Part shown: piece by piece, positions 23,197 to 37,400 of the stretch
How the letters are laid out: the number at the start of each line of letters is the position of its first letter
Numbering within the stretch: position 1 is the stretch's first letter
Source of the DNA: Ischnura elegans
Taxonomy: Eukaryota > Arthropoda > Insecta > Odonata > Coenagrionidae
DNA length: 64,000 bases
Reading direction: 5' to 3'
Assembly: GCF_921293095.1 (NCBI RefSeq)
Contig: NC_060248.1
Location: 13,162,744 to 13,226,743, forward strand
Notes under the pieces: model-generated
Database searches by the model: none
What the model was told of the DNA's origin: nothing
The model's input: only the letters and a program-made list of their open reading frames with translations
Position numbers and translations under genes: made by a program

Positions 23197-26037
23197 GCCA
23201 GGTTTTTCCTTGGTACATACATACATATAGGTTTTCTACCAACAAAGGTAGATATTCTTTCAACACCAGTCTGTACCTTCCCACATTCGATTTCTTCCTT
23301 AGGCAGTGTGGTGTACTGGCAACCTCATTCCCTCACCACTTCCTCCTTTCATTTCTGCATCGCCTCACTCCTCCACTGAAAGTTTTCTCTTCTCACCCAC
23401 CCATTTCTTTATCTCCCCTTATCTTTTCCGACAATGCACCTTGTGGCATATTTTAGTGTACCTCCGAACTTATCCGCAGAACTTCTCCCATTAAGGATTT
23501 TTGCGCAAAGACCCTTCGACTCAAGGCTCAGAGACTCAAGTCTCCGAACTCTGTCCTACGAATGCTGTCCTACAACGCTGCCCTCCAATGCCAGCCCACC
23601 TGGAGATCAAGACTTATATAGGTAGTACGGCGGAGGAATACCTACTCCTTGTCAATCAAGGGGAAGTGGGTGCTGAGGCATAAGAATGCAGTTTGGAGTG
23701 AGAAGTACTCCACTTGTCCTATCACAAATCTCTCTCCCTCCAACACCTCATCCCACTATGTCTTTACCCTCCATGAATTACAATGACTTGCCTCTACTAG
23801 CTATCACCCCACTTGGTTATGTCGCCAACCCAGGAGATACAGGAGAGACCAGTACGCGGTCCTCCCCCAACCCTTGGATGCCGGACGTTTTGCAGTGGTG
23901 CCAGTCAACAGGGGCGCCTACCGGCAGATTTGCTGCTAACTTGAAGATCGCCCTATTTCCCCTCCACTCCTTTGCAAATTCCCTCCCCTCCACCCTGACA
24001 CGTTTCGGAGCTCACAAGCTCTCTCTTGCTCCGGCGCTGGGTAGATGGCTCGGCTGAGATGGGTGATTTCAGCAAAATCACGCAGCTTATACTTAGTTTT
24101 AGGTAATGTTTCCTATGAGATTATTAGTTATCGTTGTTTTCTGTAATAATTTTGATTTTGAATATTTCTACTTCTAATAGATATTGATTGAAAATGACTC
24201 ATAATTTGGTGACAATTGTTTCTTTGAGTACTGTTCATTCTTGTTTGTGGAGTCTTTCCCTCAACCAGTTAGTGACAGACGATCGAAGTTCCCTGCGTCT
24301 GGGGCTTACGTTCACAATCTCGAAGATTTAACAACGTAACGCCACAACATACTTTCCTGGCTTTTGTGGCATCTTCATCTCTGCCCCATAGAGTAAAATG
24401 CTCCATGTCTCTTTGCCTCTGGCTTTTCTTACTTTCTTACACTTAAGCAACATCAACTGTTTTCCCTCCAATCCCATAAATGATGATTTTGTCTACTCTA
24501 CAAAATTTTCAATCCTTCTTCTCTTCTACAATAGTCCTTCGTACCTTTTTTTTGCTTCCAAAAGTCATCACCTTATCTTAGCCAACTCTGATCTCATTTC
24601 AAAATGCAGTGTAATAACATGAACACTGGATGTGGCTGGTAATGCAAAGATCTATTATTTGACACCTCAAGGAAGTGGAATGTACCATATATTATCAAAG
24701 TTACAAACTTCAAGAGTGCAATAAAAATTAGTGCATTTTCAATCTCCCATAAAAATTCTAGGCTCTCATATATACATTTGAAGGAACACACCTGCTCTCC
24801 AAGGACATGTCTCTGCATTTGACTGTTGAGACACTGGTACAAAAAAAAGACAAAGCTACTCCCAAAAATGACAGGCAGACCTCTAAAACAACCCATTAAC
24901 TATGTTTAGCCTGGGATTTGCAAATTCAGCTCAAGAGAGGTTTTAATCAGATTCGCAGAACTGAGTGCATGGGTAGGTACTGTTTCGTGAATCCCTTCCT
25001 TGAGTGAAAAGAAAATGTGATACACTGTATGAGGGCTTGTAAAGGAAGATATGATTTACTAAAGAAAGCATCTTATAATATGCAAGACCTTATGCAGTTA
25101 TTAACATTCAGCACTGCCTCAGTCATAATGACCGAAACATGTACTTCATATTCACGTTGCTTTGGTCATTTTAACCGAAGAATGAGCCTTTCTTTTAGCC
25201 ACTCATAGCATGCCGTCGGTCACAGCTACTTCCGTGCCGCTTACATGACGTGACTGACGCAGCATGCATAGCCAAAGGCACATGAAAACTCAAATGGAAC
25301 GAATCCAAGTATTAAAACAAAGAAAAACACGTCGGCACAAAGGGTGAATTCGTCTAAAATTCCACAGAAGGAAACGTGTTGATAACAGATTTTGTCATTA
25401 ATTCAAGATAAATATAGGAATGTTAACTCTGCCAGGGGAGGGGAAGAGTCTCGTAGCAGAATTACATGCTGTGGGCAGTACTTCAGACACACTGCAGTGA
25501 TCACTTAAGATTCCTGTGAACCTTTTGGTCATCCCATATGCTTCATTTAGTTTCCCATACAAGTGAATAACAACACTGTAATTGTTTGCTGTAATCTAGG
25601 TAATGTAAGTTTTCAGTCCTTGTTCGCAGTGTCACCTAATTATCCAACTTTGCAACCCATTTGATGCCCATAGTAAAACTGGAAACCTTAAATTTCATTT
25701 TTCTAAAATAGAAAACTTCAATAGGGGGAAGAGAGAGGGATGCTGTCTTCAGAGCATCAAAAAATAAATGTACAGTAAGTATAGTCAGATTCCTAAGAGC
25801 CATTATAAGATTTTGCATGTCATTGGTCACTAAGTAAATCCTCAAATGCAAGAGAACTGATTGGCAAGTCAGTTTCCCACACAACGGGGAATATGAAACA
25901 TGGACTACTGCACCATGGGTGCTCTGGCACATTCAACGAGAGCAATGCACAGAAAAAGAGCAAGAAGTGAACTTGGGAAGACAAGTCTGTGGTATATTAA
26001 CAACCCATTTCCTCATGAGCACCGCTGATAAATAAAA

Positions 26038-27124
26038 GCGTGAATCACACAATCATTTTCTTTTGTCGCGAAAAGCGATCGCTCCAGTGATCATTTTTCT
26101 GAATCACACATTCTCTCCCACCATCGCATTTCGCATCACTTCCGATATCACAGCTCCTTGTCATAGGACCAGCATCACCTCTCTATACATAAAACGTGTT
26201 TATCTATGTCATTCCCACAATAGGGTGGTTTCCTATTATTTTTTTATTGCCTAAATCGAAAGATTATTACTCCTGGAGTACGTATTTCACGCTTTTAGAT
26301 TTTTAAATGACGATATCTATTTTTCGCGATTAAATGAAAAGTGAAAATTTTCAAGTGTGCGAAAACGCGACGCGTAAGTATGAATGCCGGGAAATCTCTC
26401 CGTGTGACGTATTTCTGGTTCCCGCTGCCGCCCTGTGAGGTGACCTTCAGACGAGGCTTAATACTAATACGACGCAGGCTGCTAGCGGGTAGCCGAGTAC
26501 CCTGCTGGCTGGTAGTGCTTGGCTTAAATAAGGATTATTAATACCTTATCAAATGAAGAAAACTTTCCGACCTTAGCCAGTTTTAATAGATGATTATTAA
26601 GACATGTTTCCCTGAGCTCTGCACCTCATGCATGCATTGGTAACCTCAGACTATGTATAACTCCTATCTTCTCGTATAGAAACTAGGTCCCTGTGACGTC
26701 ACGTGGAGTGGCATCGCATGGGCGCCAATCTGGCCTTTCTCAAATGAGGATAAAAATGGACCATTGCCATTCGTCTAAACCGGTAATTCTAAAACGAAAT
26801 AATTTGTATATTATGAATACAGTAATGGTGGGTAACGAATTGCAATCAATGCCTTTCGTTTTCTTCGATGAAGGAAACTACCCTATTGCCAATTGTTGTG
26901 CTGCAATCGTTCGATACAGGAATGGGTTCTGGCTAATATGGGGTTTTAGTGATGGTTTCAGAGACGGAAAAAGTGACCAGAGGAGTGATGAAAAAAGTGA
27001 TGCGAATCCTCATAATTGCCATAGAAAAACAATTGCCTGCAACGATCATTTGAGAATGATCACTCTAGTGATCGCTGTAGTGATCACTCGGAAATGACGG
27101 ATAAAATGATCGTGTGATTCAGGC
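26038..27124. mobile_element. TIR element with GATC-rich ends, carrying a nested repeat
   Basis: Ends GCGTGAATCACAC and GCCTGAATCACAC (minus strand). Inward of both are repeated AGTGATCACT/GCGATCGC-like palindromic motifs (26080-26095 and 27040-27095). The interspersed repeat at 26220-26701 sits inside. The target duplication is not clear. Superfamily unknown. Confidence 0.65.
26220..26701 (+). repeat. Unclassified interspersed repeat, copy 1
   Basis: About 480 bp starting TAGGGTGGTTTCCTATT and ending near GGTCCCTGTGACGTCA. It aligns end to end with 59627-60081, including CGTATTTCACGC, TTTTTAAATGACGATAT and TCCCTGAGCTCTG blocks. Non-coding, no inverted ends; the type (SINE, solo LTR or other) is not clear. 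Confidence 0.8.
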
Positions 27125-28344
27125 TTAAGCCACAGCCTTTCAATATAATGATACCATTCAATACCAACTGATGAATACTAAGATTAAGAATGGCAGAAAT
27201 ATTTTAATCTGAGGCAAACAAACCGTGGAGTATTAAAGGGATGTATTTGACTAAGAGGTAGGAAAAATTTCATCTTGTACATAGATGGTAAATTACAATG
27301 CTTTATTTACCGACGTAAATGTATAAGCTTAGCTTTTCACAGCAGAAAATATTCTAAAGAAATTATTTACACACAGATGTAAATAACATAAATCAAAAAA
27401 CTTCTAACTAGTGATGGTGATTTTATCACAATAAGCAGCCAATGTAAATATTAAAATTTACTCTAAGGAAATATGATTTCTTGCTACTACCAAGCTTATA
27501 AACTTGTTTTCTTGAATAATTGAGATGAAGTTTCACAAGAAATTGGAGGAGTAAGCAATCAATTGCACACCTCCCTATTTCTTTTCCAAAACACTCAAAA
27601 TGAAATCGTCTAGGAACCATGCATATCCCACTCTTTAAATCCCATCAATTCACAAGAGGGTAGATTAAGACATGAGGCCATCAAACGAGAGCGGCAAAAA
27701 AGGCCAGACAAGAGGGAGGAGAAGCTCACTCATTCCGGCGAGCCCCCACCACCAACCCAGCGGCCCCTCCACCCCACACCTACTCTCTTTACAATGGCCA
27801 AGTGAATATGAAAAACACAATCAACTAAAATTCAGTTCCCAAAGACAATATAGCTATATGCATCATGCTAGAAAGGATGAGATTTACATTGTAAATTAAT
27901 TACCTTCACAAATTAACAATACATTGAAATAAAACCAAAAACTCATCAGGTGAAATGGTTGTTAGAGGAGGCTACTTGAAGAACTTGTGTACTACCTTGA
28001 AAAAATTAACAGTACTGTTTAGAAAATAAGCATCACTTAGATATGCACAAATAAACAATTCATGAAACAATGACCTCTGTTTTTTGTTTTATTTTTTCCC
28101 TTCGCTCACTCTCAATAGAAGCATTAGAATTAAGTAATCCTCAATGAATAGTGCCAACACCATATGCCCAATTACTTTTAAATGGTAAAGACATACACAC
28201 AGGTACAACTGTGAGAGGGCAAGACACAAAACGGAGAGTAAAAGAAAGTCTCAAAGATTAAACGACAAAGAATGGTGGGACCAAAACGCTTTATCCATGC
28301 TCAACCCCCCAAGTGGTGGCACCCCATCGCGGTACACAGTTCAA
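27125..28344 (-). other. PDCD4 3' UTR and flank
   Basis: AT-rich, with several AATAAA hexamers on the minus strand. No ORF with recognisable features. Confidence 0.5.
28088..28093 (-). terminator. Candidate PDCD4 polyadenylation signal
   Basis: AATAAA on the minus strand about 250 bp past the stop. Others lie further left (for example 27302-27307), so the 3' UTR length is uncertain. Confidence 0.35.
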
Positions 28345-28408
28345 TCAAACGTATGGGTCAGACTTCACCCGGCCACCATCACCCTCCGAAACAAACCGCT
28401 TGCGTCCT
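28345..28408 (-). CDS. PDCD4: PDCD4 terminal coding exon and stop
   Basis: Acceptor TTTGTTTTCAG. Completes the Arg codon, then [20 protein letters not shown] and TGA (28347-28345). The conserved basic C-terminus confirms the assignment across an 8.3-kb intron. Confidence 0.96.
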
Positions 28409-31400
28409 CTGAAAACAAAGAAGAGACATTTCATTCATACTGAGACAGACATCAAAAGATTATAATTATCTCTCTCTATAAAACATTGTCTTAAGGTTAA
28501 AATAAAATATGCAACTCTTACAACTTGACTACTCGAATAGAAGCCTATAAGTGAGAACAACACAGATTGAATGACCACACATTACTGATCGAAAAAGAGA
28601 TGGCATCAAAAGATCCAAGCTAAAGGAAATTCAAGAAAGCACAATAAACGAAAAAAAAAAAACAATAAATGACAGATAAAGGACTAGTGTCAAAGAAAAG
28701 GGTTCTACAGCCTTACATTGAAGGTGCCAAAGACAAAAATCTGCCAAATTCAGAAGAGGCTTAATGTAGAGACTGCCTTTGTGCTGGTGCCTCAAAGATC
28801 TTCTGAGAAGCACGAAAGGAGGTTTATCAACTGAGGAGAGTTATACAAGTGACCACAAGTATGCTGGCACAACAGGATGAACAAGGATGGAAGAAAATAA
28901 ACGGGCAATCATAATGGGACACATGGACCACTCGACCATCACCAAAATACAACTTGAGAGGTCAATTTGAAAAGGAAAACATCAGAATTTTAGCAAATTA
29001 GAAATCTTGTCCTGCTCTGCCAAGAAGACTTTTGAGATCCCAAAATATCAGGATTTTTTAATGAAAGGGCGAGGCTTACTTTTTGATTTTTCTCACATTC
29101 CCATATTCAGCCTCCTAAAATGAGCAATGGGGATTAAAATCAATAGCCTAAAAAATTCAGGTTGATTACTTAACATTTGGATGTTGCTCACAAGAACAAA
29201 ATACAATAACACTTTTCTCAAATAGACCAAATGACATCATTTCTTAGGCTAAAATTAAAAGGTACAGGTCATAGGGTAAAACTTTTTTTTCCAAGTCCGT
29301 TTTTATTTCCAAGGAACCATCATCGAGGAATAAAATATTTTAGCAACTAACGCAGCTGCATCAGATGCACGCGAGCCACACTCGTAGTTAGCTGATTGAT
29401 CATGTGCCCTCAATTGCCCTCCTAGCAAACATCATGGCAAGGGCGAAGGAAGAAATTTCTCTCTACCAACAAAAGCAGAATGTCAAATATTCACAAAACA
29501 TTGGCTTGGGACTACGGGCATTTGTTAAGACTAAATGAAGCAAAGAAAGCTTTCAAATGAGTAGGTTAGGCTTCCTTGTTATTTCCCATTCAAAGCTGCA
29601 AAATTTTGAGCATTCATCTAGATGGAAAATTTGTATATCACTAGACTTCAATATGCACATGAGTGCATTAGAGCTGTTAGGGAGTCCAATGTTTTACAAA
29701 TGCCATTTTTGGATGATCTATAACTTTTTCAGGTTACAAGACCTAAGTTCAGATTGTGATGGATAAACTTCCACAATAGTACAGAATAATGTATTCATTA
29801 CTGTGCAGATATTCTCAATTTCGAAGACAGCAGTGAAGTTGAAAAACGTTATCCTTCTTACCCAACAAATTCAACGAGGGAGAAAAGGCTAGTGCAAATG
29901 AACCTCCACAAGAGAGTAATTAGAATGCAATTTGTGCTCTGTGTTTAGTAGCCTTTGATTAAGACCTGATTTCCAAGAACAACATTTTGCGTGATACTGT
30001 TTGATGTGTGATGGCGTGATCAGATGCCGGTTGCCTTAACGGGAACTTCGTGCTACTGGTTTTGAAGCATTGTGAGCAGTGAGGGGGTGTAATAGAGCTG
30101 TGTGATCACAGAGCTGTGTCACAAAGTACATACATTTGCAATGATTTACTTCAACATTTTAAAATTTACAGTGCCAATTTCAAATGTGCAGTGAAAGCTA
30201 TCTTTGGAGATTCTCGTCCTTTCCTCCTTCTTAACCTCAACAATAACCCCCCTTATCTCTTTCCAGTCCTTTTTAGCCATCCCTCTCCAGATCCTTCCCT
30301 CATTCAATCCTCTTAAGCTCACACCCCTGCACCCTCGCATCCCCTCTTCCACATTCAAGTTCTGTCTCACCCTCTCTCATGCACTCAACAAAATATTCTT
30401 CTACAGCACTCTATTTACAAACACTAATCACTGCTTTTCCATGTCCTCACTCAAAACCCATGTCTCAGAACCACACAATAAAGCATGTACGTACTGTGGC
30501 ATGGAATATTTTTACCTTAGTAAGGATATGGACATTTCCTGGAAGGTATCGTTGACTTCACTAATTTTTCCAAGACCAAGTGACTCTAAGATGCTGATAC
30601 AATCTTACCCTTTATATCATAATCTTCTCTTCTGTTTGCTGTTATTTTTATGCCAAACTATTTAAAAATCTTTGATCAGTTTGAATTCCATTAAGTCATT
30701 ATTTGAGTTTCCTTCCATCATAGGTTTTAGATAGCTTTTAGTAATTCTATTAGATCTTTTATATTTTCAGTCACACCATCAGCATAGGATAATAATTCAT
30801 TTTTAATCAATTTTTAGTTTATCTAGCTCACCTAGGTGACATTTATGAATCGCTCAGCAATGGGGACCTCTGGCCATCCTCCAACCAAGGGAGACCTCGG
30901 AAATGCCGACAAAAATGATGGCAAATCTGGGCCTGAGTGCCGTGCCTAGAAATTCCTGGTCATTTATACCTTAGGTGACCTTTTGGCTGAGAGCCTGTCT
31001 ATGATTGGTTCTTTACATATCAATCTGGTTCAAGATCAGTCTCCATGTTTGCCTGCCGTGGAATCAAGTGTCTCCGTTCATCTTCCACCTCCCACCCAAT
31101 CCACCTCCAACCCAACACCCAATCAAGATTGAACTGGAGACGAGGAAGAAGAACAGGGGCACCTGAGCCAAATATGGAGACAGCTCTGAAACCGGATTGG
31201 TCAGGATAGGACCCACCAGAGGCAAGGTCTGTTCCGGTAGGTATCCTGAGGTGTTTAAGACCATGAAGACACAACACTCAGTTCCCGATGACAACAGCAC
31301 ATAGGTCAAAATGTTGGAGGAGATGGTTCAACTAACCCACGAAGTTACCCGAGAGACTTACATCAGCACAATCAACCAGGAAATGCTGTAAAACTGCAAA

Positions 31401-34400
31401 CTATTTTCATATAAACATAGCACAATAACAACATGTTTAAACTGAGCAAAACTGGTAGAATAAGTCTCTCTACTCCATCTCTCCTAAAGGTGTGGGATGG
31501 CACAGCTCTATTGTAGCCTTGCATCAACAACTGCACTTTCTAGCAACATATGAGGAATTATAAGCAATCAAAAGCAAATATAGCAATACACAGTGACTGC
31601 TGAGTAACTGTTGAATTCCTCCACCACTCGGCACATTTTGCTCAATGAAATGCCTCCAATGGCTGCAGTCAAGTGAGTGTCTGGCTACTAGATCATGAGA
31701 GTGGCAGAGACCAAAGGTTGTTCCTACAATACGTCAACGGGTCAAGTGTCAATGCACTAATGCAAGGGCATACAGAATGCAGTGAGGTGACAGGAAACGC
31801 ACCCGACGAGGGGGTCCGGGAGCAGACGACATTGGTGGGGGGCCAGCTGCAGACTTCGGAGAGAGAAATGGAAAAAAAGATTATGTTTTAAGAAATCCCA
31901 GCTTTATGTCTTAGCAGTGTCTTTCCAGCTTCTCAGAATCATTTACATGAAAAGTCAATGCTTCTTTGAAGAATGAGGCCTCCTCAAAATGGTCGACAAC
32001 TGCAAGTTTTCAAAAGAAAATGTCTCCAAACTTCTTTCTCTCACAATATTGGGGAGACAACAGAACAATGCAAGGTTTTGAAGAATGGGAAATTCGACTG
32101 AAAATGGATGATTACTCGAATTAAAAAAATATCCTCCACACTGAAAATTACAGTGAAAGGAGTTCTTCTCTAACCTGCGTATTATTCTTAAAATTCCACT
32201 TTGAAAATTGTACAGTAATCTTGCGCTCCAAACGACCCATCGCCATGTTTGCTGAGCGTGACGTCCGAGTCCAGTTAACAATATGTTTACATGGTGCCAG
32301 TAGACTATCTTTCCCAGTTTTAGAAAAATCTATTCATATCTCTGTACTTTTTTTCTCAGTACAATTTATTTTTTTCCATAGCAAAACATATAATTTTCAT
32401 CATCAGTCGTATGAAACATTTATACTGAATAATAGACAGGTTTAATGAATGTATGCATACTGGAAGATGCAGCCCAGTCTTGGAAAATAGCGCTTATTAC
32501 TTTTTCATCCTCCTCATCTACGTTGATTTCCACAGTATAAGATATTTGGTCTCACTTTATGTTCTGGTGTCACCTTACCACCAACAGTGCAAACGCTCAA
32601 ATTTATTATCACTTGAATCTATTCAACTGCTGAATCACTGCAAGTCTCTCTTCCAGACCTTAAGTAAATTGGCATCAAGTATGTTCCGTTGTATTTCTCC
32701 AAAATATAAAATTCACATATTCCAATACTGCACCCATTACACATTAAAAGCAATGAGTTAATGACAGTAGTAAAATGAGATACAAACCGAGCTCTAGATT
32801 TCTAATGAACGAAATAATTGATTTAATGTAAGTTACACTTCAATTTTGCAGCTTCTTAACTCCGCGTCAAGAAATCTTCATTGCCAAGAAGAAATCAATG
32901 ACCTTGAATTAATCTACCTTCAGAATGTTCCCAGAATGCACCTTTACGAAGTCTAAGTCAGCCATCACGCATTACGTACACCGCAAAATCTTTAGCAGCA
33001 TTCACAACTTTTATTGACACACCCTTCAGTTATGAATCGATCATCGTAGCTGTTTATTATGGTCATCACTGTTTGTTATAGCCATGGAGCGAATATGCTT
33101 CCTCGCATTCTGGCTTCACAGGGCATTCTTGAAGTGCGAAAGAATTTAGTAATTTTTGCAAACTTTGAAGCTCTGTAGCAACAAGAATATTGAGAATTAT
33201 GAAGTCATATTTTGCATATGTTAATTACTTGAACTTATTCATCCATAAATGTAAAAAAAAACTATTTTAATTTATGAGAGCACCCCATTATTTTGAGTAG
33301 CATCCAAAAATATTTCTTTTTTATCAGTTAACTCATAATATACATTTTTATGCCAGCACTGAAACTAAGATAATGAATAAGCAACTGTCCTATTGTTTTC
33401 CATTTTGTTGGCTGCAGTACACTCGACAATTGTGACACTTTTAAGCGAAGGTACCCTTGTGTTACCACTAGAGATGGGTCAAATAACAGATTTCTCAAAC
33501 TCGAATATCGAATTCGAATATTATATCATTGCTTGAATTTTGAATACCTCGAATACTAGAATTGCGCAAAGCATATTAAACATATGTTTTTTCTTCTATT
33601 TCCCTTGATGAATGTATAAATTAAAAGGTGTACAGTGGAACCTCGATCTATCATTTTTCAAGGTGATGGACGAAAAAAACGATGAATGCGGGAAAGTTCG
33701 ACCAGGTTGCCTATGCAGCAGGAAACCAAATATTTTTGCAAGTAATTCTGATTTCCTTCTAAGGATTCAAACAGGAATTCAGCTGATTGATGGAATATTT
33801 TAATTTTATGGAAACAATTTGGGCTTATAGTTGATTCAACTAACATCTCTTTCAAATATCCTAAGGGGACACACCACCTTGCAAAAAAATGATTGCATGC
33901 CATCTCGGCATTTACACCGCTACGATTGATTTCCCTCTGATGCCTACATTCTTATCTACCAAACGCCATTTCAGCAGCACGCCCATCTGATACTCCGCTT
34001 CATCCAATTTCTTATTTACAACAGGTAGCTCACTTTACCCCCACTCCTGCTGTCAAGTGGACAATCTGAGGCGTTTTGCAAAATGCACGCGCTTCTCCAC
34101 CGGATTTTCTTCTTCTTCAATTATTTTCAGTCCATCTTTAGAAGTTCTCATGAGATAAGCAGATGAATTTGACTTGCTAGCAGGGAGAAACCAAATATCC
34201 CTTCGTCCGTGACAGTAGAGATTTATAGCATAACTCATAAATTGTAACTTGATACATGCTTTCGGAAAAAAATACCACATCAACTTCCAAGAAGCTCAGC
34301 TGCGAGGATATCGAGTTGCGCCAGAATGCTTAGTCTCCGTCGTATTTTGACCTTTATTTCCTTGTGTAAAATGCTTCAATAAAGTCAGAAATGCATCGTG

Positions 34401-37400
34401 CTTGGTCTTATTCTTTTTGAAATTACGCGTACATTACTAATATTTCAATCCAATAAATGTGTAATATCAATAGCCGAAAGTCATTGTTAGACACCTTTGG
34501 TGCAAATAGATGACTCATGCAGCGGTTGACCTCCAGAAATGGGGAAATTCGAAGCAGGTAGGCAGAAAAAGGTCAGTGGGGGAGAAAGAAGGAAGGGTGA
34601 AACAGGATTCTATTGTTCTCCAGTAACTTGATATTTTCTTTTGAAGCTTTTGATTTGTGGTCTTCCTAATATATACCCTGCGCGAGCTGGGGTCTTTTGT
34701 TTGATTTCGGATAGGAGGAAAGTATCGGAGGAGCGGCCGAGGGCTGATGGATGGAGGGGGTGGCGGATTTTGGGAATTGTGCTACGTAGTTACTATCACA
34801 CGGCACTGAGGTTCTCCGGGTGAGGGAAACCGGGGATTTTCAGATTTTTCCACCCGATCATTTTCGGTTCCCCACGTCAAACTCTTTTCACCACTCTAAT
34901 CCATGAATTTGATGTAATTCATCAACTTCCCTAAAACAGCGCTGCATGCACTAAACGACTACAGTTCTCTACATTTTTCCGAGTCAACTACCAACGACGT
35001 GCGAGCGATAGTGTATGATGCAAAATTCAAAGTATTTAAGGTATTCGAGACGGTACCTTTGGCACAACTATTCGAGATCTTGAATATCGAATACTTTCTA
35101 GTATTTGAGGTATTTGAGTATTCGTGGATACTATTCGCACATCTAGTTACCACCATATTGTGTTCCAACTTTGCGGAGATTTTCAGAGGTAAATGTTTTG
35201 CTCAAGTATCCAATAAGCCTTACAAAGAGACATTGTGAGAGTGACATTTGGTATCTAAATGCCAATGGGGAAAAAAAGTCCTGACACTTTTTCTGCATCA
35301 ACTGTATAATCTCACAAAATGACATCAGCATTCAGATCCTGAACATCACTCTCGCGACGTCCCCTTGTTAGTAGCAATAGCAAAACGCCTAAAGGCATGC
35401 AGCCCACACTAGAACAATAGCACTCTGTATGGCAATATGGCCCATTCAAATTTGCCAAGACATCTTCCATTGCCAGGGTCAAAGAAGAGTGAGGAAGAGG
35501 TCACATTGCCATAGTAATGGATTTTAACGAGACGTGAGTTGCATACACAAGTCAGTACTTTCTTTCGATAGTATTTCCAAAACTAAGGCCCATTGGACAC
35601 TTGAGCCATAACAATTATCTCTTCACTAACTCACTCAGCAATTCAACTCCAAAGTTGGTTCGGATAGGTGAGGGTAGAGCTCACCCTGGACTAAGCCACA
35701 AATACGTAAAATTCACCCATGCAGGGTATGAGGGCCAGTTCCTTTTCCTGGACCAACTTGCACTTTGGTATGTTCGAAGGCTGCACCTGGGATTCGAACA
35801 CATATTCCTTCGATCAGCAGTCAAGTGTTCCATCCACGGGGGAACCACACCTCTATATTTATCTTTCAAAATTTCATTTTCTAATACACAGTGAAGTTTG
35901 AACATGATCTAGAGGTGACACTCTCCCTTGTTAGCATTTGTTACACCCTTTGAATTTGGTGATGCATTGAGGACACTGTCCTACTGCTTTCAATTACATT
36001 GGCTGTAGTAGAACTCTGAGAGGCTAATCTCATAATTGCAGCACAGCTATCACAACTGACTGCCTTCAAGGCTATCTGTTGGGTACAGCTTTCTCAAAAT
36101 TTAGTGGTTCTTAGAGGCTGTACCAGCATTATTAGAGCAAGATTTGTTTTTTTCACACATATCACCTGTAGCCATTTTTGAATTGGCATCAACCACTGAT
36201 AAACTGCTCTACAAAGGGCTTGTTCTCCTTTGCTATGTATTACCTGCATATTAACAGAATCCATGAAAATAGGAAATCATAACTTAAAAAGTAAAATGCT
36301 GCCAGCATCTGATGAAGTATTTCATAATACAATGGTCAGCTAAGGCTAAAATCACAAGATTATTGGCAAACACTAAAAAACACTTGAGAAGGCTCTATGA
36401 AGCACAAGAAAAGTAAATATTTGGGGATCACACTGGTGATCGTGAGAGCACAAGGACACCCTGGATGTTGCAGGGCTCTCCTTAACGGACATGGATAGAC
36501 CCATTGATAACATAATATTGATTGAATAGAACAGGACTACTACATTAAATGTGAAGTGGGATTAATAGTGCAAGATTAAATAATTAAATCTATGACATCC
36601 ATGGCAAGAAATATAAGTCTGAAAATTATATTTAAAAAATTGCATGTTGTCTCTTTGGTCAATTATGAATTGCATTTGTATTGAAGCTTACTAGGGATGG
36701 TGACCATCTCACCTTGTAGGCACCTTCTTGATGACTTCATCTGTGAGAACGCCAGCTTTCTGACACCTTTCCACAAATCTCTCAAGCACAGCATACGCGA
36801 GAGGGACGTCCAAGCAAATGTCAGGCATGTCTTCAAAAACACGCAGGAAACCCTGAAACAAGAAGGTGCAGAATTCTCTTCATTTGGTCGTCCTCATGGG
36901 GTTAGTAAAAGCAGATTTGACATCAAAGAATGAAGTTTCAGATGGAATTTGATACCATGGCTGCACAAAATGGGTAAACTCTTCTTTTTAACTTCCACCA
37001 CCATCTTAAGAGAAAAAAATGTCTATTTCTTCCATCCTCATTCAATTTAAGCTTACTGTAGTTGTCAAAGTGATGTGCTGCAGCATTAAAAACATTCTTA
37101 TCTTGGTCACAATCCTATAATAATGTGCACATAATTATAATGATAATTTAGTTTGCATTTTAAAAAGAATTTTTTAACGTAAAATTTATCAAAGATATTG
37201 ATTCAGCAATGTAACACGGACAGTATAACCACAATTTAACAACAATAGCTATCACATAATTCAGCAATTAAATCAGTTTTCTGTGATCCCAACAAAGTGA
37301 GCATGGAAAAGTATCAGGAAGCTTCGTTTTTACGAAATTTCATTATTACGATCGAGGACAGACTAAAGTCAGTTTTCATATGCATCATATAATATTGTAG

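Larger units (their letters stand above)
22148..26037. other. Convergent intergenic region
   Basis: Between the SUCLG1 stop and the element at 26038. Short ORFs (for example 23686-24057) show no recognisable domain or codon pattern. Apart from the tRNA-like remnant I see no gene. Confidence 0.6.

Noticed and set aside
23686-24057. 123-codon plus-strand ORF
   Set aside because: Pro/Ser/Leu-rich with no motif or neighbouring promoter, splice or polyA evidence.
24390-24600. Pyrimidine-rich stretch that might be an antisense LINE fragment
   Set aside because: Reverse-strand translation gave no clear LINE motif.
30204-30665. 153-codon plus-strand ORF, the longest in the window
   Set aside because: It is the antisense shadow of a LINE remnant recognisable on the minus strand.
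33631-33660. TACAGTGGAACCTCGATC as the left end of a pogo-like MITE
   Set aside because: No matching inverted end was found nearby, so no element boundary can be given.
23135-35845. Two tRNA-like segments as functional tRNA genes
   Set aside because: Only A- and B-box-like parts are present; no 7-bp acceptor stem pairing, so SINE remnants are more likely.
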